41,212 nt of DNA. Origin: Theodoxus fluviatilis (taxonomy: Eukaryota > Mollusca > Gastropoda > Cycloneritida > Neritidae). A program made the position numbers and the translations under genes. Shown here one piece after another: positions 19,891-30,394 of this stretch. The stretch's first letter is position 1. Each line of letters starts with the position of its first letter. The notes below the pieces were generated by a model that saw only the letters and a program-made list of their open reading frames with translations, did not search any database and was not told the origin of the DNA. Where the stretch lies: NCBI GenBank assembly GCA_034096865.1, contig JAWQFJ010025408.1, forward strand, positions 1-41,212, given 5' to 3'.

Positions 19891-20570
19891 GATCAAAGAT
19901 TAAAGTGTAGAGCGGTTTGAGGCCCAAAGATCAAAGGGAAAAGTGTAGAGCGGTTTGAGGCCCAAAGATCAAAGGGAAAAGTGTAGAGCGGTTTGAGGCC
20001 CAAAGATCAAAGGGAAAAGTGTAGAGCGGTTTGAGGCCCAAAGACCAAAGGGTAAAGTGTAGAGCGGTTTGAGGCCCAAAGATCAAAGGGAAAAGTGTAG
20101 AGCGGTTTGAGGCCCAAAGATCAAAGGGTAAAGTGTAGAGCGGTTTGAGGCCCAAAGATCAAAGGGTGTGTGTAGAGCGGTTTGAGGCCCAAAGATCAAA
20201 GGGAAAAGTGTAGAGCGGTTTGAGGCCCAAAGATCAAAGGGTAAAGTGTAGAGCGGTTTGAGGCCCAAAGATCAAAGGGAAAAGTGTAGAGCGGTTTGAG
20301 GCCCAAAGATCAAAGGGTAAAGTGTAGAGCGGTTTGAGGCCCAAAGATCAAAGGGTGTGTGTAGAGCGGTTTGAGGCCCAAAGATCAAAGGGTATGTGTA
20401 GAGCGGTTTGAGGCCCAAAGATCAAAGGGTGTGTGTAGAGCGGTTTGAGGCCCAAAGATCAAAGGGTAAAGTGTAGAGCGGTTTGAGGCCCAAAGACCAA
20501 AGGGTAAAGTGTAGAGCGGTTTGAGGCCCAAAGATCAAAGGGTAAAGTGTAGAGCGGTTTGAGGCCCAGC
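19873..20570 (+). repeat. 38-bp minisatellite made from the SINE 3' tail, about 18 copies
   Basis: Units of GGCCCAAAGATCAAAGGGTA plus AAGTGTAGAGCGGTTTGA, with a shorter GGGTGTGTG variant. The other SINE copy ends, on its own strand, GGCCCAGTGACCAGGGGGTA then AAGTGTAAAGCAATTTAAAC. That is one diverged copy of this unit in the same position, so the array is an expansion of the SINE terminus. Confidence 0.9.
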
Positions 20571-20750
20571 TAGGGTGATGTCGCTACTATAAAAACCCAA
20601 CCTTGACTGCACAATTGAACCGTGTCCTTTCAGGGTGCCCTGCCACATCTGTCTTAACAGCCCATGCTCCTTGAGTGCATCAAGCTTCGGGAGCCTGACT
20701 TGCATCTTTGGGTAAAGTACTCAAAATGCTTGTCTCTGCTCACGCAGGAG

Positions 20751-20889
20751 TAAAGCTCGGTACTTGTGAGAGCATTGAAGGCAAACAGTAGTGCAATGCA
20801 TTCTTGGTGTGGCTGAGAGTAAAGCTCGGTACTTGTGAGAGCATTGAAGGCAAACCGTAGTGCAATGCATTCTTGGTGTGGCTGAGAGG
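20751..20889. repeat. 69-bp direct duplication
   Basis: Two nearly identical copies starting TAAAGCTCGGTACTTGTGAG and containing GCAATGCATTCTTGGTGTGG, offset by 69 bp. Non-coding. Confidence 0.9.
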
Positions 20890-21102
20890 CAACATAAGGC
20901 TGTAGCTCTCCACAAGGACTAGAAGAGGTGCTTTGTTAGGAGCCAGTAATGGGCTGAATAATTTACGAGGCCAGATACTCAGAAGAGCAGAGCAGAGTGG
21001 TTTGAGACTGAGATTCAGGTGACGACAAGTCACCACATGAGACCACTAACTTCACATTTCCTCCCACAACTGCAGGGTGAACACAAACACTGCCAGACTC
21101 AC

Positions 21103-21323
21103 TATCTGGAGATCCAGGGGCTGCCCTGAATCCAGAGCATCCTCCTCCAGCAGCTTGAGCAGCTGATTTCGCACACAGCCTGTGTCCTGGTCAGCTCGGA
21201 CAGGGAGGTTTGCTGAGGTCTGCTCCCGGTCATGGCAGCACCATTGACACAGCAGCGTGACCACACCCAGCCTTTGCTGCTGTCCTTCAGTCAGCAGGGC
21301 CAGGGAGGTCAGACTGTGGTTGC
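21103..21323 (-). CDS. ATM: ATM exon m
   Basis: After the split Ser codon it reads NHSLTSLALLTEGQQQRLGV and later RNQLLKLLEEDALDSGQPLD, ending LQI at donor ATA|gtgagt. Vertebrate counterparts are DLLFLDMLKFLCLCV and [20 protein letters not shown]. I preferred this donor over the open frame running to about 21,052, because it has the full GTGAGT consensus and gives the phase needed by exon n, restoring the [13 protein letters not shown] alignment. Confidence 0.9.
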
Positions 21324-21589
21324 CTGCAGGTGGGAAGAAGAAAACAAATGTGTTGACATTTCTGTCATGCATTCATTTGTTCATTGATTCATTCATTCAT
21401 TCATTGCTTATTCACTCATTAATTCCATTATTTGATAACATTCTCACATATAACGTCCCATATGGCCTTTCTCTGCTCCTTATTTTCTTTCCCATAACGT
21501 CCAAAAAGGCATGAAGTGTTAGCCACTTCCTCTCACAATTCCTTCTTCTGCCTGTTTGTTCTAAATTTTTCAGGCATGTGATGACCTGG

Positions 21590-22805
21590 AAGCAGAGCTG
21601 GGCAGCAAGAGGCAGTAAGGGTATGGTGGAAGAGTGAGTGTAGTGTCATGGGACAGCAAGAGGCAGCAAGGGTATGGTGGAAGAGTGAGTGTAGTGTCGT
21701 GGGACAGCAAGAGGCAGTAAGGGTATGGTGGAAGAGTGAGTGTAGTGTCATGGGACAGCAAGAGGCAGTAACGGTATGGTGGAAGAGTGAGTGTAGTGTC
21801 GTGGGACAGCAAGAGGCAGTAAGGGTATGGTGGAAGAGTGAGTGTAGTGTCATGGGACAGCAAGAGGCAGTAAGGGTATGGTGGAAGAGTGAGTGTAGTG
21901 TCATGGGACAGCAAGAGGCAGTAAGGGTATGGTGGAAGAGTGAGTGTAGTGTCATGGGACAGCAAGAGGCAGTAAGGGTATGGTGGAAGAGTGAGTGTAG
22001 TGTCGTGGGGCAGCAAGAGGCAGCAAGGGTATGGTGGAAGAGTGAGTGTAGTGTCATGGGACAGCAAGAGGCAGTAAGGGTATGGTGGAAGAGTGAGTGT
22101 AGTGTCATGGGACAGCAAGAGGCAGCAAGGGTATGGTGGAAGAGTGAGTGTAGTGTCATGGGACACTGTAGAGCTGGGCAGCAAGAGGCAGCAAGGGTAT
22201 GGTGGAAGAGTGAGTGTAGTGTCATGGGACACTGTAGAGCTGGGCAGCAAGAGGCAGCAAGGGTATGGTGGAAGAGTGAGTGTAGTGCCATGGGACAGCA
22301 AGAGGCAGTAAGGGTATGGTGGAAGAGTGAGTGTAGTGCCATGGGACACTGTAGAGCTGGGCAGCAAGAGGCAGCAAGGGTATGGTGGAAGAGTGAGTGT
22401 AGTGTCATGGGACAGCAAGAGGCAGTAAGGGTATGGTGGAAGAGTGAGTGTAGTGCCATGGGACACTGTAGAGCTGGGCAGCAAGAGGCAGTAAGGGTAT
22501 GGTGGAAGAGTGAGTGTAGTGTCATGGGACACTGTAGAGCTGGGCAGCAAGAGGCAGTAAGGGTATGGTGGAAGAGTGAGTGTAGTGTCATGGGACAGCA
22601 AGAGGCAGCAAGGGTATGGTGGAAGAGTGAGTGTAGTGTCATGGGACAGCAAGAGGCAGCAAGGGTATGGTGGAAGAGTGAGTGTAGTGCCATGGGACAG
22701 CAAGAGGCAGTAAGGGTATGGTGGAAGAGTGAGTGTAGTGTCGTGGGACAGCAAGAGGCAGCAAGGGTATGGTGGAAGAGTGAGTGTAGTGTCATGGGAT
22801 ACTGT
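21590..22805. repeat. 51/66-bp minisatellite, about 22 copies
   Basis: The basic unit, 51 bp, contains GCAAGAGGCAGTAAGGGTAT and GGTGGAAGAGTGAGTGTAGT. Five units carry an extra 15 bp (ACTGTAGAGCTGGGC). Units differ at few sites (GTAAGG/GCAAGG, GTCATG/GTCGTG/GCCATG). Both lengths are multiples of three and free of stops in several frames on both strands, which produces frames over 400 codons long. They have no family resemblance, so I treat it as non-coding intron between exons l and m. Confidence 0.95.
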
Positions 22806-23090
22806 ATGTTCAGCAAGTTCACCAAGCAAGTGATGATCATTCATTATCACAGGGCACCAATGCCACGACCATTCCAGTAACACAACAAAGATGGGAAGTA
22901 CGTATATAATTTGAAAAAACTGCGTAGTTACTCATAATGGATGTAACACACTGTTGGATCAATCAACCTGGTGAGGGAAAAACAATGACACAGAAAGACA
23001 CAGGGCTTTCAGGACAGACCTGGAAAAAATGAGATGCTGTATGCAACACAGTTGGAGAGGGGGAGGAAATAAAAAAGGTTGACAACTTAC

Positions 23091-23319
23091 TGCACTCCAC
23101 AGAAAGGGCCGAGTCAGATGCCAGAGTGCTGTCCCTTGTGTCTTCCATGAAGTCCATGTCCATGGACTCGGCCTCCTGGGGCTCCTCGTCATCACTGAAG
23201 CCCAGGTCAAAGGCAGCTTTGTCTTGGAGATGGTGAGCTTGCTTGGCACCACTGGGTCCTTGACTCCTGTTTGCCCTGGAAACCCTGGCATCCGTCTTGG
23301 AGTGGGTGGAGGAAGTCGT
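23091..23319 (-). CDS. ATM: ATM exon l (acidic linker)
   Basis: Encodes a low-complexity acidic stretch including FDLGFSDDEEPQEAESMDMD and FMEDTRDSTLASDSALS. It sits where vertebrate ATM has its own acidic, Ser-rich segment (VESMEDDTNGNLMEVED). The acceptor is gtttctttccag and the donor GTGCA|gtaagt. It is 229 nt, phase 0 in and 1 out. The sequence is probably a disordered loop between helical repeats. Confidence 0.9.
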
Positions 23320-23962
23320 CTGGAAAGAAACACAAACCCAGATACAGCAGAGGGATGGCAAAGCTTCCACTGCTACATGCTGTCTTCTGATGAATCTGTA
23401 ATCAGACAGCCCGTGGAAGTTTTTTCAGAGTTTGATAATGGTGTCCCCAGTGTGGACAGATGCTATCAGGACTGCCGTCCACTGTCATGTTACATGCCCC
23501 AGTTCTACCTCATGTCAGTTCAAGTAGCTGGCGTCTTCTGGCTGTCCCTGGCTGCATGACTTTCTTGTCACACATGGCGGGGTGAGCCTCATCACACCTA
23601 GCGGGGGATCATGATGAACGGTTCATTAATGACAAAGTGCAAAGTCATTAGGAGGATGCACAGCCACGCTGACAGCAGATCACCAGTGCCCATCCAGTGC
23701 CTATCTGTGGGTCAAGGCTACGTGCTGGGATCTGTCACACAGCACAACTACTGTTTCTTCAAGCCTTATCAATCACTCTAATGGCAACAGCAGCAGTATC
23801 ACTCCCCATGACCAGCACAGCAAATCCACTATAATGACAACTTCGGCAAATTCAGCTACTGCCACCACCACTTACTTTTCCACAATCATCATTGTCATAA
23901 TCAAGCTTACCATCATAGCACTACAACAATGGTTACTTTCAATTTCCAAGGCAGACTCTCAC
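23320..23962. other. ATM intron, no feature recognised
   Basis: Intron between exons k and l. Short frames only; a slightly CA/AC-rich stretch lies at 23,760-23,940. Confidence 0.5.
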
Positions 23963-24289
23963 CTTTCCCCTGGCTACATCCAGCAGCAGGTCCAGTAGAG
24001 GCCGTGGGGTGATGGACCGACACAGCTCTGCTGACACAAAGCAAGATGCTCCTGGAGTAGGGTCAGCAAAGGTCCAGGCTGCCTGCAGGACTGGAAGGAT
24101 GGAGCCCAGACAGGCACTGCCAGATTTTTGGTCAAGGCTCTTGACCAGGCGCTGGAACAGCTTGGCTGCACTCTTGAGGAGCTTCGAGTTTGTCACATCT
24201 GCTTGGACAAAAACTCCCAGCCGCAGCAGTTGATGCAGAGTCTGTAGTGCTGTGCCCAGACTCATTGCCAGCTCTGCAATGCTCTCTGG
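23963..24289 (-). CDS. ATM: ATM exon k, acceptor inside a minisatellite unit
   Basis: A 327-nt, phase 0/0 exon that reads PESIAELAMSLGTALQTLHQ, then LGVFVQADVTNSKLLKSAAK and PLLDLLLDVARGK. The middle block aligns with vertebrate [20 protein letters not shown]. The donor is AAAG|gtgaga. The acceptor ctctttgttgcacag is one copy of the 28-bp repeat unit in which CACATT has become CACAG, so the array runs straight into the splice site. Confidence 0.93.
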
Positions 24290-25378
24290 CTGTGCAACAA
24301 AGAGACATCTCATGAGAATGTGGAACAAAGAGACATCTCATGAGAATGTGCAACAAAGAGACATCTCATGAGAATGTGCAACAAAGAGACATCTCATGAG
24401 AATGTGCAACAAAGAGACATCTCATGAGAATGTGCAACAAAGAGACATCTCATGGGAATGTGCAACAAAGAGACATCTCATGGGAATGTGCAACAAAGAG
24501 ACATCTCATGAGAATGTGCAACAAAGAGGCATCTCATGGGAAAGTAGAAAAAAGAGACATCTCATGAGACTGTGCAACAAAGAGGCATCTCATGAGAATG
24601 TGCAACAAAGAGACATCTCATGGGAATGTGCAACAAAGAGACATCTCATGGGAATGTGCAACAAAGAGACATCTCATGAGAATGTGCAACAAAGAGACAT
24701 CTCATGAGAATGTGCAACAAAGAGACATCTCATGGGAATGTGCAACAAAGAGACATCTCATGGGAATGTGCAACAAAGAGACATCTCATGGGAATGTGCA
24801 ACAAAGAGACATCTCATGAGAATGTGCAACAAAGAGACATCTCATGAGAATGTGCAACAAAGAGACATCTCATGGGAATGTGCAACAAAGAGACGTCTCA
24901 TGAGAATGTAGAACAAAGAGACATCTCATGGGAATGTGCAACAAAGAGACATCTCATGGGAATGTGCAACAAAGAGACATCTCATGGGAATGTGCAACAA
25001 AGAGACATCTCATGGGAATGTGCAACAAAGAGACATCTCATGGGAATGTGCAACAAAGAGACATCTCATGGGAATGTGCAACAAAGAGACATCTCATGAG
25101 AATGTGCAACAAAGAGACATCTCATGAGAATGTGCAACAAAGAGACATCTCATGAGAATGTGCAACAAAGAGACATCTCATGAGAATGTGCAACAAAGAG
25201 ACATCTCATGAGAATGTGCAACAAAGAGACATCTCATGGGAATGTGCAACAAAGAGACATCTCATGGGAATGTGGAACAAAGAGACATCTCATGAGAATG
25301 TGCAACAAAGAGACATCTCATGGGAATGTGCAACAAAGAGACATCTCATGGGAATGTAGAAAAAAGAGACATCTCATC
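24290..25378. repeat. 28-bp minisatellite abutting a splice acceptor, about 38 copies
   Basis: Units ACATCTCATGAGAATGTGCA plus ACAAAGAG. The TCTCATGAGA part is a 10-bp palindrome, broken in the common GGGAATG variant. The array touches exon k: the acceptor is a unit. There are no spacers, so it is not a CRISPR array. The right end decays into TAGAAAAAAGAG units. Confidence 0.97.
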
Positions 25379-25676
25379 AAAATGATACACCTTATAAGAA
25401 CCAGTGTGAGACTTGTGACAAAGTAGGAGTGAATGTCACATCTAATGCATCATGGCATTTCAACCTTCGCTGGGAGTTGCTCTTGAATATACTCTATCAC
25501 TGTCATAGAGCCTCCATGATTACTTCATTTGAAAGTCAGGCATCATCCACCTCAGTTTCATGAGAAGCACAGAGAAGGATGGCAGATGAAGAAAGCCCCA
25601 TGTGTGAGTCTGCAGGTTTTAATTTCTGTGACAGAGCAGCTTCATACAATGACCACAACCACTACCACTTTCTCAC

Positions 25677-25982
25677 CTTGAAATTCTCCATTTGGGAAAA
25701 GTAGTCTGCTTCAGTGGTAAAGAGAGACTGCAGGGACTCCATCAACACAGGGATACTGGTGGCAGCCTGCTTGGGCTGCTGAGAAAAGACTTTACTTCCA
25801 GTCTCAGTGTTTTCAAAACACAGGGCAGTGTCCAAGGTCGTCTGCAGGCACACTTGCTCCACATGGGGGAGAGAAGCTGTGGCTGTGACCCTGCCCTTGA
25901 CCCAACCAACGTCACCTGGGCACCGAAGTGTCAGACTGACCAAGACGCAGGCCAGAAGGTCTGGGTCACAGCATGGCCTTAC
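25677..25982 (-). CDS. ATM: ATM exon j
   Basis: Contains DLLACVLVSLTLRCPGD, aligned to vertebrate LVLEKILVSLTMKNCK (shared LVSLT), and ends with ESLQSLFTTEADYFSQMENF. The acceptor ccatccag precedes GTA and the donor is TTCAAG|gtgaga. It is 306 nt, phase 0 at both ends. The exon start is the least certain border, because the first dozen codons have no clear counterpart. Confidence 0.88.
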
Positions 25983-26394
25983 CTGGATGGTGGGATTGAA
26001 GGAATAAATTGTTGCATGAATTCAGACAACAACCTGCAATTCAATCTCCATTTTATTATTAAAGTGCATAATTAATTATTTTATTCTATACATGCTGTAG
26101 CCTGTTAGTTTCCCTCCAGTGTTTTCAGAAACACAAAGTTTTTCCCCTTCTCTTCCTACTGTATTGGTGCCTACCCAAAAAAGAGAACAGCCATGCAGCA
26201 CTGCTTTCCTCTGTGAACTTCCTTGAAGTCTCATTCATTAAGCTGTTTCAAAAACCACAGAGGGCCCCTGGTTTTCCAGTAACAGAATACAAATGACTCA
26301 CTTATAATTCACAACTAACATGACATGACCAAATAAAAATGACAAGGCAGATGACATCATCGCAACAGCCAGACAGTGGAGCTGCCCTCTCTAC
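25983..26394. other. ATM intron, no feature recognised
   Basis: Intron between exons i and j. AT-rich, nothing recognised. Confidence 0.5.
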
Positions 26395-26719
26395 CTGGGG
26401 AGGAGCATCAGAGTCAGATTCCCGAGCAGGCATCAGCCACTCCAGCAAGTGTCTTCGCAGCGGGCAGTCAGCGGTTCCATCCCTGGCTGCAGCCAGGCCA
26501 AGAATCCCAGGGCAGAAATTTTCTGGAAGAGTAGGTGTGCAGGCAAGCGCCGTTTGCAGGAACGTGAGGGCTGCAGAGCTGGGGGCAGTCACTCCTGTTT
26601 GGAACAGGTTCCACATTTCTCTCGGTGGGGAGACTAGACCTCCCTCCAGCAGGTGGCCCAGCAGCTGAAACCCAGCTGTGTGGAAGCTGTCTGTCTCCCG
26701 ATGATGAGAGCTCAGAAGC
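26395..26719 (-). CDS. ATM: ATM exon i
   Basis: A 325-nt exon carrying TAGFQLLGHLLEGGLV, then PREMWNLFQTGV and LRRHLLEWLMPA, matching vertebrate AENFGLLGAIIQGSLV, DREFWKLFTGSA and LKESIMKWLLFY. The acceptor is gttctgtgcag and the donor CCCCAG|gtagag. It ends at phase 0. The upstream intron is filled by GACA/GATG simple repeats. Confidence 0.95.
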
Positions 26720-26820
26720 CTGCACAGAACACGTGTCAGCAAGGAATGGTGTCTCTGTCAAGTTTGACATATACAGTGAGTGGAGAGGTTAAAAGTAGAA
26801 ATACACAAGAGGCAGGAGGA

Positions 26821-27265
26821 AGGTAGACAGACAGATGGACAGGCTAACAGATAGGCAGACAGACAGACAGACAGATGGACAGGCTGACAGATAGGCAGAC
26901 AGACAGACAGACAGACAGATGGACAGGCTGACAGACAGGCAGACAGACAGACAGACAGATGGATGGATGGACACAAATACACACACAGACACATGCATGG
27001 ATGGATGGATGGATGGATGGATGGAAGGATGGATGGAAGGACGGACGGAAGGACGAATGGACAGACAGACAGACAGACGGACGGACGGACGGACGGACAG
27101 ACACACACACATATATGGATGGATGGCCAGACAGATGGATGGACAGAGACTGACAGACACACAGACACAGACACAGACACACATACACACACACACACAC
27201 ACACATGCATGGATGGATGGACAGTCTGATAGATGGATGGACAGAAGCAGAAAGACAAAAAAACA
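26821..27265. repeat. GACA/GATG/CA simple-repeat block
   Basis: Interleaved GACA, GATG, GACG and CA repeats filling the intron between exons h and i. All long frames here are compositional. Confidence 0.95.
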
Positions 27266-27398
27266 CACACACACACATACAAAGGCATCACACACTAAAA
27301 CAAGTGCAAAGCCAGAGATGAAGGACAAAGGAGAGCAGGCAATGAGGCAGAGAAGACAAACGAAAAGTTTATCCAAGAAAGCCCTCCAAGCTCCGTAC

Positions 27399-27530
27399 CT
27401 GAGCACGGTGGACCAGACTTCCTGCCAGACCACTCGGGCTGTGGCAGTGGAGGAGGAAGGGAGGCGCAGACAGGCCAGAGCCTCCACCATGACTGTCAGA
27501 CACCCACACAGGTGCACCAGAATCTCCTTC
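27399..27530 (-). CDS. ATM: ATM exon h
   Basis: Encodes KEILVHLCGCLTVMVEAL and, at the end, VVWQEVWSTVL, corresponding to vertebrate TPYVLRCLTEVALCQDK and KLWNKIWCITF. The acceptor is atggctgcag and the donor CTCAG|gtacgg. Length 132 nt. The intron before it is one of the largest (31.7 to 27.5 kb) and holds the hAT remnant, a MITE and a dispersed repeat copy. Confidence 0.93.
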
Positions 27531-27600
27531 CTGCAGCCATAGAGTGCAACCAGCACTTTTATACAGTGATGGCATTGAGACTGGTGGTTCTGAATAATCA

Positions 27601-28155
27601 TTTGACATAGAAACCTCCCTAGTCACAAAATGGAAAAAAATCAAAGATGGCATGGAAAGACTTGGGAGCCTGGGCAGCAAGCATCTAACTGGTGCACTCC
27701 TTGATCAGTTCTTACAGTGCACTCATGAATTATACAGAGGAAGCATAAGATTGTTAGATGAAGGAAATGGGGAAAATAGGTGCTTACAAATGTTTCTTAT
27801 TAAAGTTACCAAATTTGTAACCAATAAACACCAAAATCAGGCTCTTTCTCAGACAGGAAATGTGGCTTATCAGCTAAACTGATGCTGCCAACAAAACGGT
27901 CTTGGTGTGAATGTCTGGATTAAAATAACTCTACTGATTATTTTATTTTTCCTGACTTTTTTTCTTGGAGCAATGGGTGGACTGGCCACAATAATGATAA
28001 CAAGCATTTCTGGTAGAATATAGCAATCATCTGTCAAGAATATGGTCATTAGTGACAATCCTCTATGGGTTGGGGGGTAAAGCCACCATGTCGCCCTCGT
28101 AGCTCACAAGAGGGGGATAGCCAAGGGAATCATGGCTTGACTTGCTCTTATCCCT
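27601..28155. other. ATM intron, no gene recognised
   Basis: A 76-codon plus-strand frame at 27,652-27,882 shows no recognisable motif and no splice context; it is not called. Confidence 0.5.
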
Positions 28156-28690
28156 CCAGGTTTACTGGAGGTCCTACAGACTTTATCTGTCTATCTGTGT
28201 GTCAGTCTGTCAGTCCCAACTTAATGGCTGATATCTCCAAAACTTCTAGTCAGATTTCCTTGACATTTTGCACACTTACTGGAAGTTAGGTCCGATTGAA
28301 TGTATCAAATTTTCAGAATCGAGGTTTGAAAAGAATGTGATTTTTTTGGGTCGTAAACTCGAAAACCCCCCCCTAAAATGTCAATTGACGAAATGGCGAA
28401 ATGCAAAATGTGTGACGTGATCATTTGACGTTGAATAACGTGACGTAATTTTATCTGTGTGTCTGTCTGTCAGTCCCAACTTAATGGCTGATATCTCAAA
28501 AACCACTGGACGGATTTCCTTGACATTTTGCACACTTACTGGAAGTTAGGTCCGATTGAATGTATCAAATTTTCAGAATCAAGGTTTGAAAAGAAAGTGA
28601 TTTTGTTTTAGGTCGTAAACTTGAAACCCCCCCCCTCAAATGTCAGTTGACGGAATGGCAAAATGCGTGGCCTAATGGCAGTGAATCGAT
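28156..28690 (+). repeat. Dispersed repeat, copy B, internally duplicated
   Basis: Starts with the CCTCCAG-GTTTA-CTGGAGG hairpin. The core (CAGTCCCAACTTAATGGCTG to GACGTGATCATTTGACGTTG) occurs, then restarts at about 28,452 from TTATCTGTGTGTC without the hairpin, giving a partial dimer with period about 263 bp. Near-identical to copy A at 310-655 over the core. Confidence 0.85.
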
Positions 28691-28714
28691 ATTAAACTTG
28701 GCAGAAATAGACCT

Positions 28715-28950
28715 GGGCCCGTATTCACAACGGCGATTTATCTTTTTAACACTCGATTTATCCCCTAGCCCCGCGTTATCTTGATCAGTTAGATAAGGTA
28801 CGCTCGTCAGAGGATCCTAGGTTGCGCTTTGCTATATATACTGGTTTCCAGCCAAGGGAGAGCGGAACAGGCAGTTGGAATCGTCTGAGTTTAGAGATAA
28901 ATCGGAGTTAAAATAAATTGCCGATAAGTCGCCTTTGTGAATACGGCCCC
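28715..28950. mobile_element. MITE with GGGCCCGTATTCACAA termini
   Basis: About 236 bp bounded by inverted repeats of about 30 bp: GGGCCCGTATTCACAACGGC on the left and, reverse complemented, GGGGCCGTATTCACAAAGGC on the right. The interior is non-coding. I cannot settle the target duplication, so superfamily is not assigned. Confidence 0.75.
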
Positions 28951-29096
28951 TTGAGTATCCTAAATTGTACAAGACCACTCAAATTTCATGAACTATCATC
29001 CATTTTTCTACAATTTACAGTGCAAAATACGAACCAAGGGGGTTTACGGAAAAGAACGTTATAAATGCTTTACACTCAGTCATATCAGTTCTCCAA

Positions 29097-29166
29097 TGGC
29101 ACATCTGGTAGAGCGTTGGACTCTTGGTCATGCGTGACCAGGTTCGATTCTGCGCTGAAAGTGCTT
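29097..29166 (+). repeat. tRNA-derived sequence (SINE head or tRNA pseudogene)
   Basis: GGCACATCTGGTAGAGCG resembles an A box/D arm, followed by TTGGACTCTTGGTC and GACCAGGTTCGATTCTG with a good B box. The acceptor stem does not pair, so it is not a functional tRNA. Immediately to the right is a GC-rich 96-bp palindromic segment (GTTGGCG at 29,173, CGCCAAC ending 29,268). Confidence 0.5.
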
Positions 29167-29515
29167 CAGATTGTTGGCGCGCCCGCGCCATTGGCGCATA
29201 TTTTATCAGAATGGCGCGTTACTTTCAATGTGTATGCGCCAGCCGGGCGCGTAATAAAAATCGCCAACTTGTATCGATCCTCGGCCCGCCTGTACCACTA
29301 AGCCACACCAAGCACATGTGGCCACACCACGGAGTACCACAACCGACGCCAAAGCGACATACAGGCCTCAAACGTCGACAACGTCAAGTCAAACTGCTGC
29401 TTTGCCTAGCATCGATGCATCGCTCTGTGTAATTGGCTAATAGCCAGCAAACAACCAATCAGCGAACATCTATCAGTTTACCTTGCACAGACTCTCACAC
29501 GTGTGCGGAATCAAG

Positions 29516-30394
29516 ATGCCACCGAAGAAAAGGCTTAGAAAAGAAACTGAAGAAAACCAACGTCAGTTGATGTTGTCTTCAATGTTTTGCAAGAATAAAG
29601 CAAGCGGTAACTGTTTAGTTTTTATTTCTTACTAGCTCCTTCCAAAGCTGATGTCCATGTGGAGCAGTGCAAGTCTGATTTTGTCAACACCTGAGTGCAC
29701 TAAAACATGACTTTGATCTCAAAGAAAAGACCTACAAGCTGTGTAAAATCACCGTTCTGGTTCAGAAGTCTCCTCTACTCTGCTGCCCTCATTTGTAAAA
29801 GAAGTCCTCTCCAATCTGGATAAGAGATTTCCTGATGCGGAGCTGCTCCAGGCATTCAACGTTCTATAGCTATGAGGCCGATTTCATTTGTTGACAAGAT
29901 AAAGCTGGATGACTGGGGCATGGAACAAATGGAGAAACTTCTTCAACCGTTTGCTGACGAGAAGACCCACTCCTGGGTCGAGGGCCAGAACTGCTCACTG
30001 AAAACTGCTCAGCCGTTCATCAACAGAGACGAGACTTGGCAAGAATGGAGGCTGCTCAAGAGAACAGTTCTCAGTGAACACTTTCCCAGAGATGATTTCG
30101 TCACCCTTTGGCAGATGATCGCCAAATTCTACCTTGCAGCTGATGAATTTCCAAATTTAAAGAAGCTGACAGCTGTGGCCCTGACACTGCCCATCCACAC
30201 AGCAGACTGAAAGATCGTTCTCTGTGCAAAATTACGTCCAAACACAGAGGGGGAGAGCATGCACTCTCTAGCACACACTGTGACCAGCTGATGAGGGTGT
30301 GCATTGATGGACCTATCTTCCAGGACATGCCCTTTAACCGTGCAGTGCAGGTGTGGGCGGAAAGTCGCAACCGCTACCTATTCAAGAAGAACTA
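29516..30394 (+). pseudogene. Decayed hAT-type transposase (C-terminal half with dimerisation domain)
   Basis: MPPKKRLRKETEENQRQ at 29,516 starts a short basic frame. From about 29,800 scattered frames give KEVLSNLDKRFPDAELL, then (29,872-30,210) WGMEQMEKLLQPFADEK and FPNLKKLTAVALTLPIHTAD, followed after a shift by ERSFSVQN, and after another by DQLMRVCIDGP and AESRNRYLFKKN before a stop at 30,394. The order PNL..A...L..P...A..ERSFS...LMR is the hATC dimerisation domain, as in ZNF862-like hAT relatives. Several frame breaks and stops make it a pseudogene. The catalytic core and terminal repeats are not recognisable. Confidence 0.75.

Noticed and set aside
21533..22883. Open frames over 400 codons on both strands
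   Set aside because: They exist because the 51- and 66-bp units are multiples of three without stops. Several frames on both strands are open equally, there is no family resemblance, and ATM exons flank the region.
24290..25378. CRISPR-like array of 28-bp repeats
   Set aside because: Units are directly adjacent with no unique spacers, and the genome is eukaryotic. It is a minisatellite.
29097..29166. Functional tRNA gene
   Set aside because: A- and B-box-like sequences are present, but the acceptor stem and anticodon arm do not pair properly; more likely a SINE head or tRNA pseudogene.
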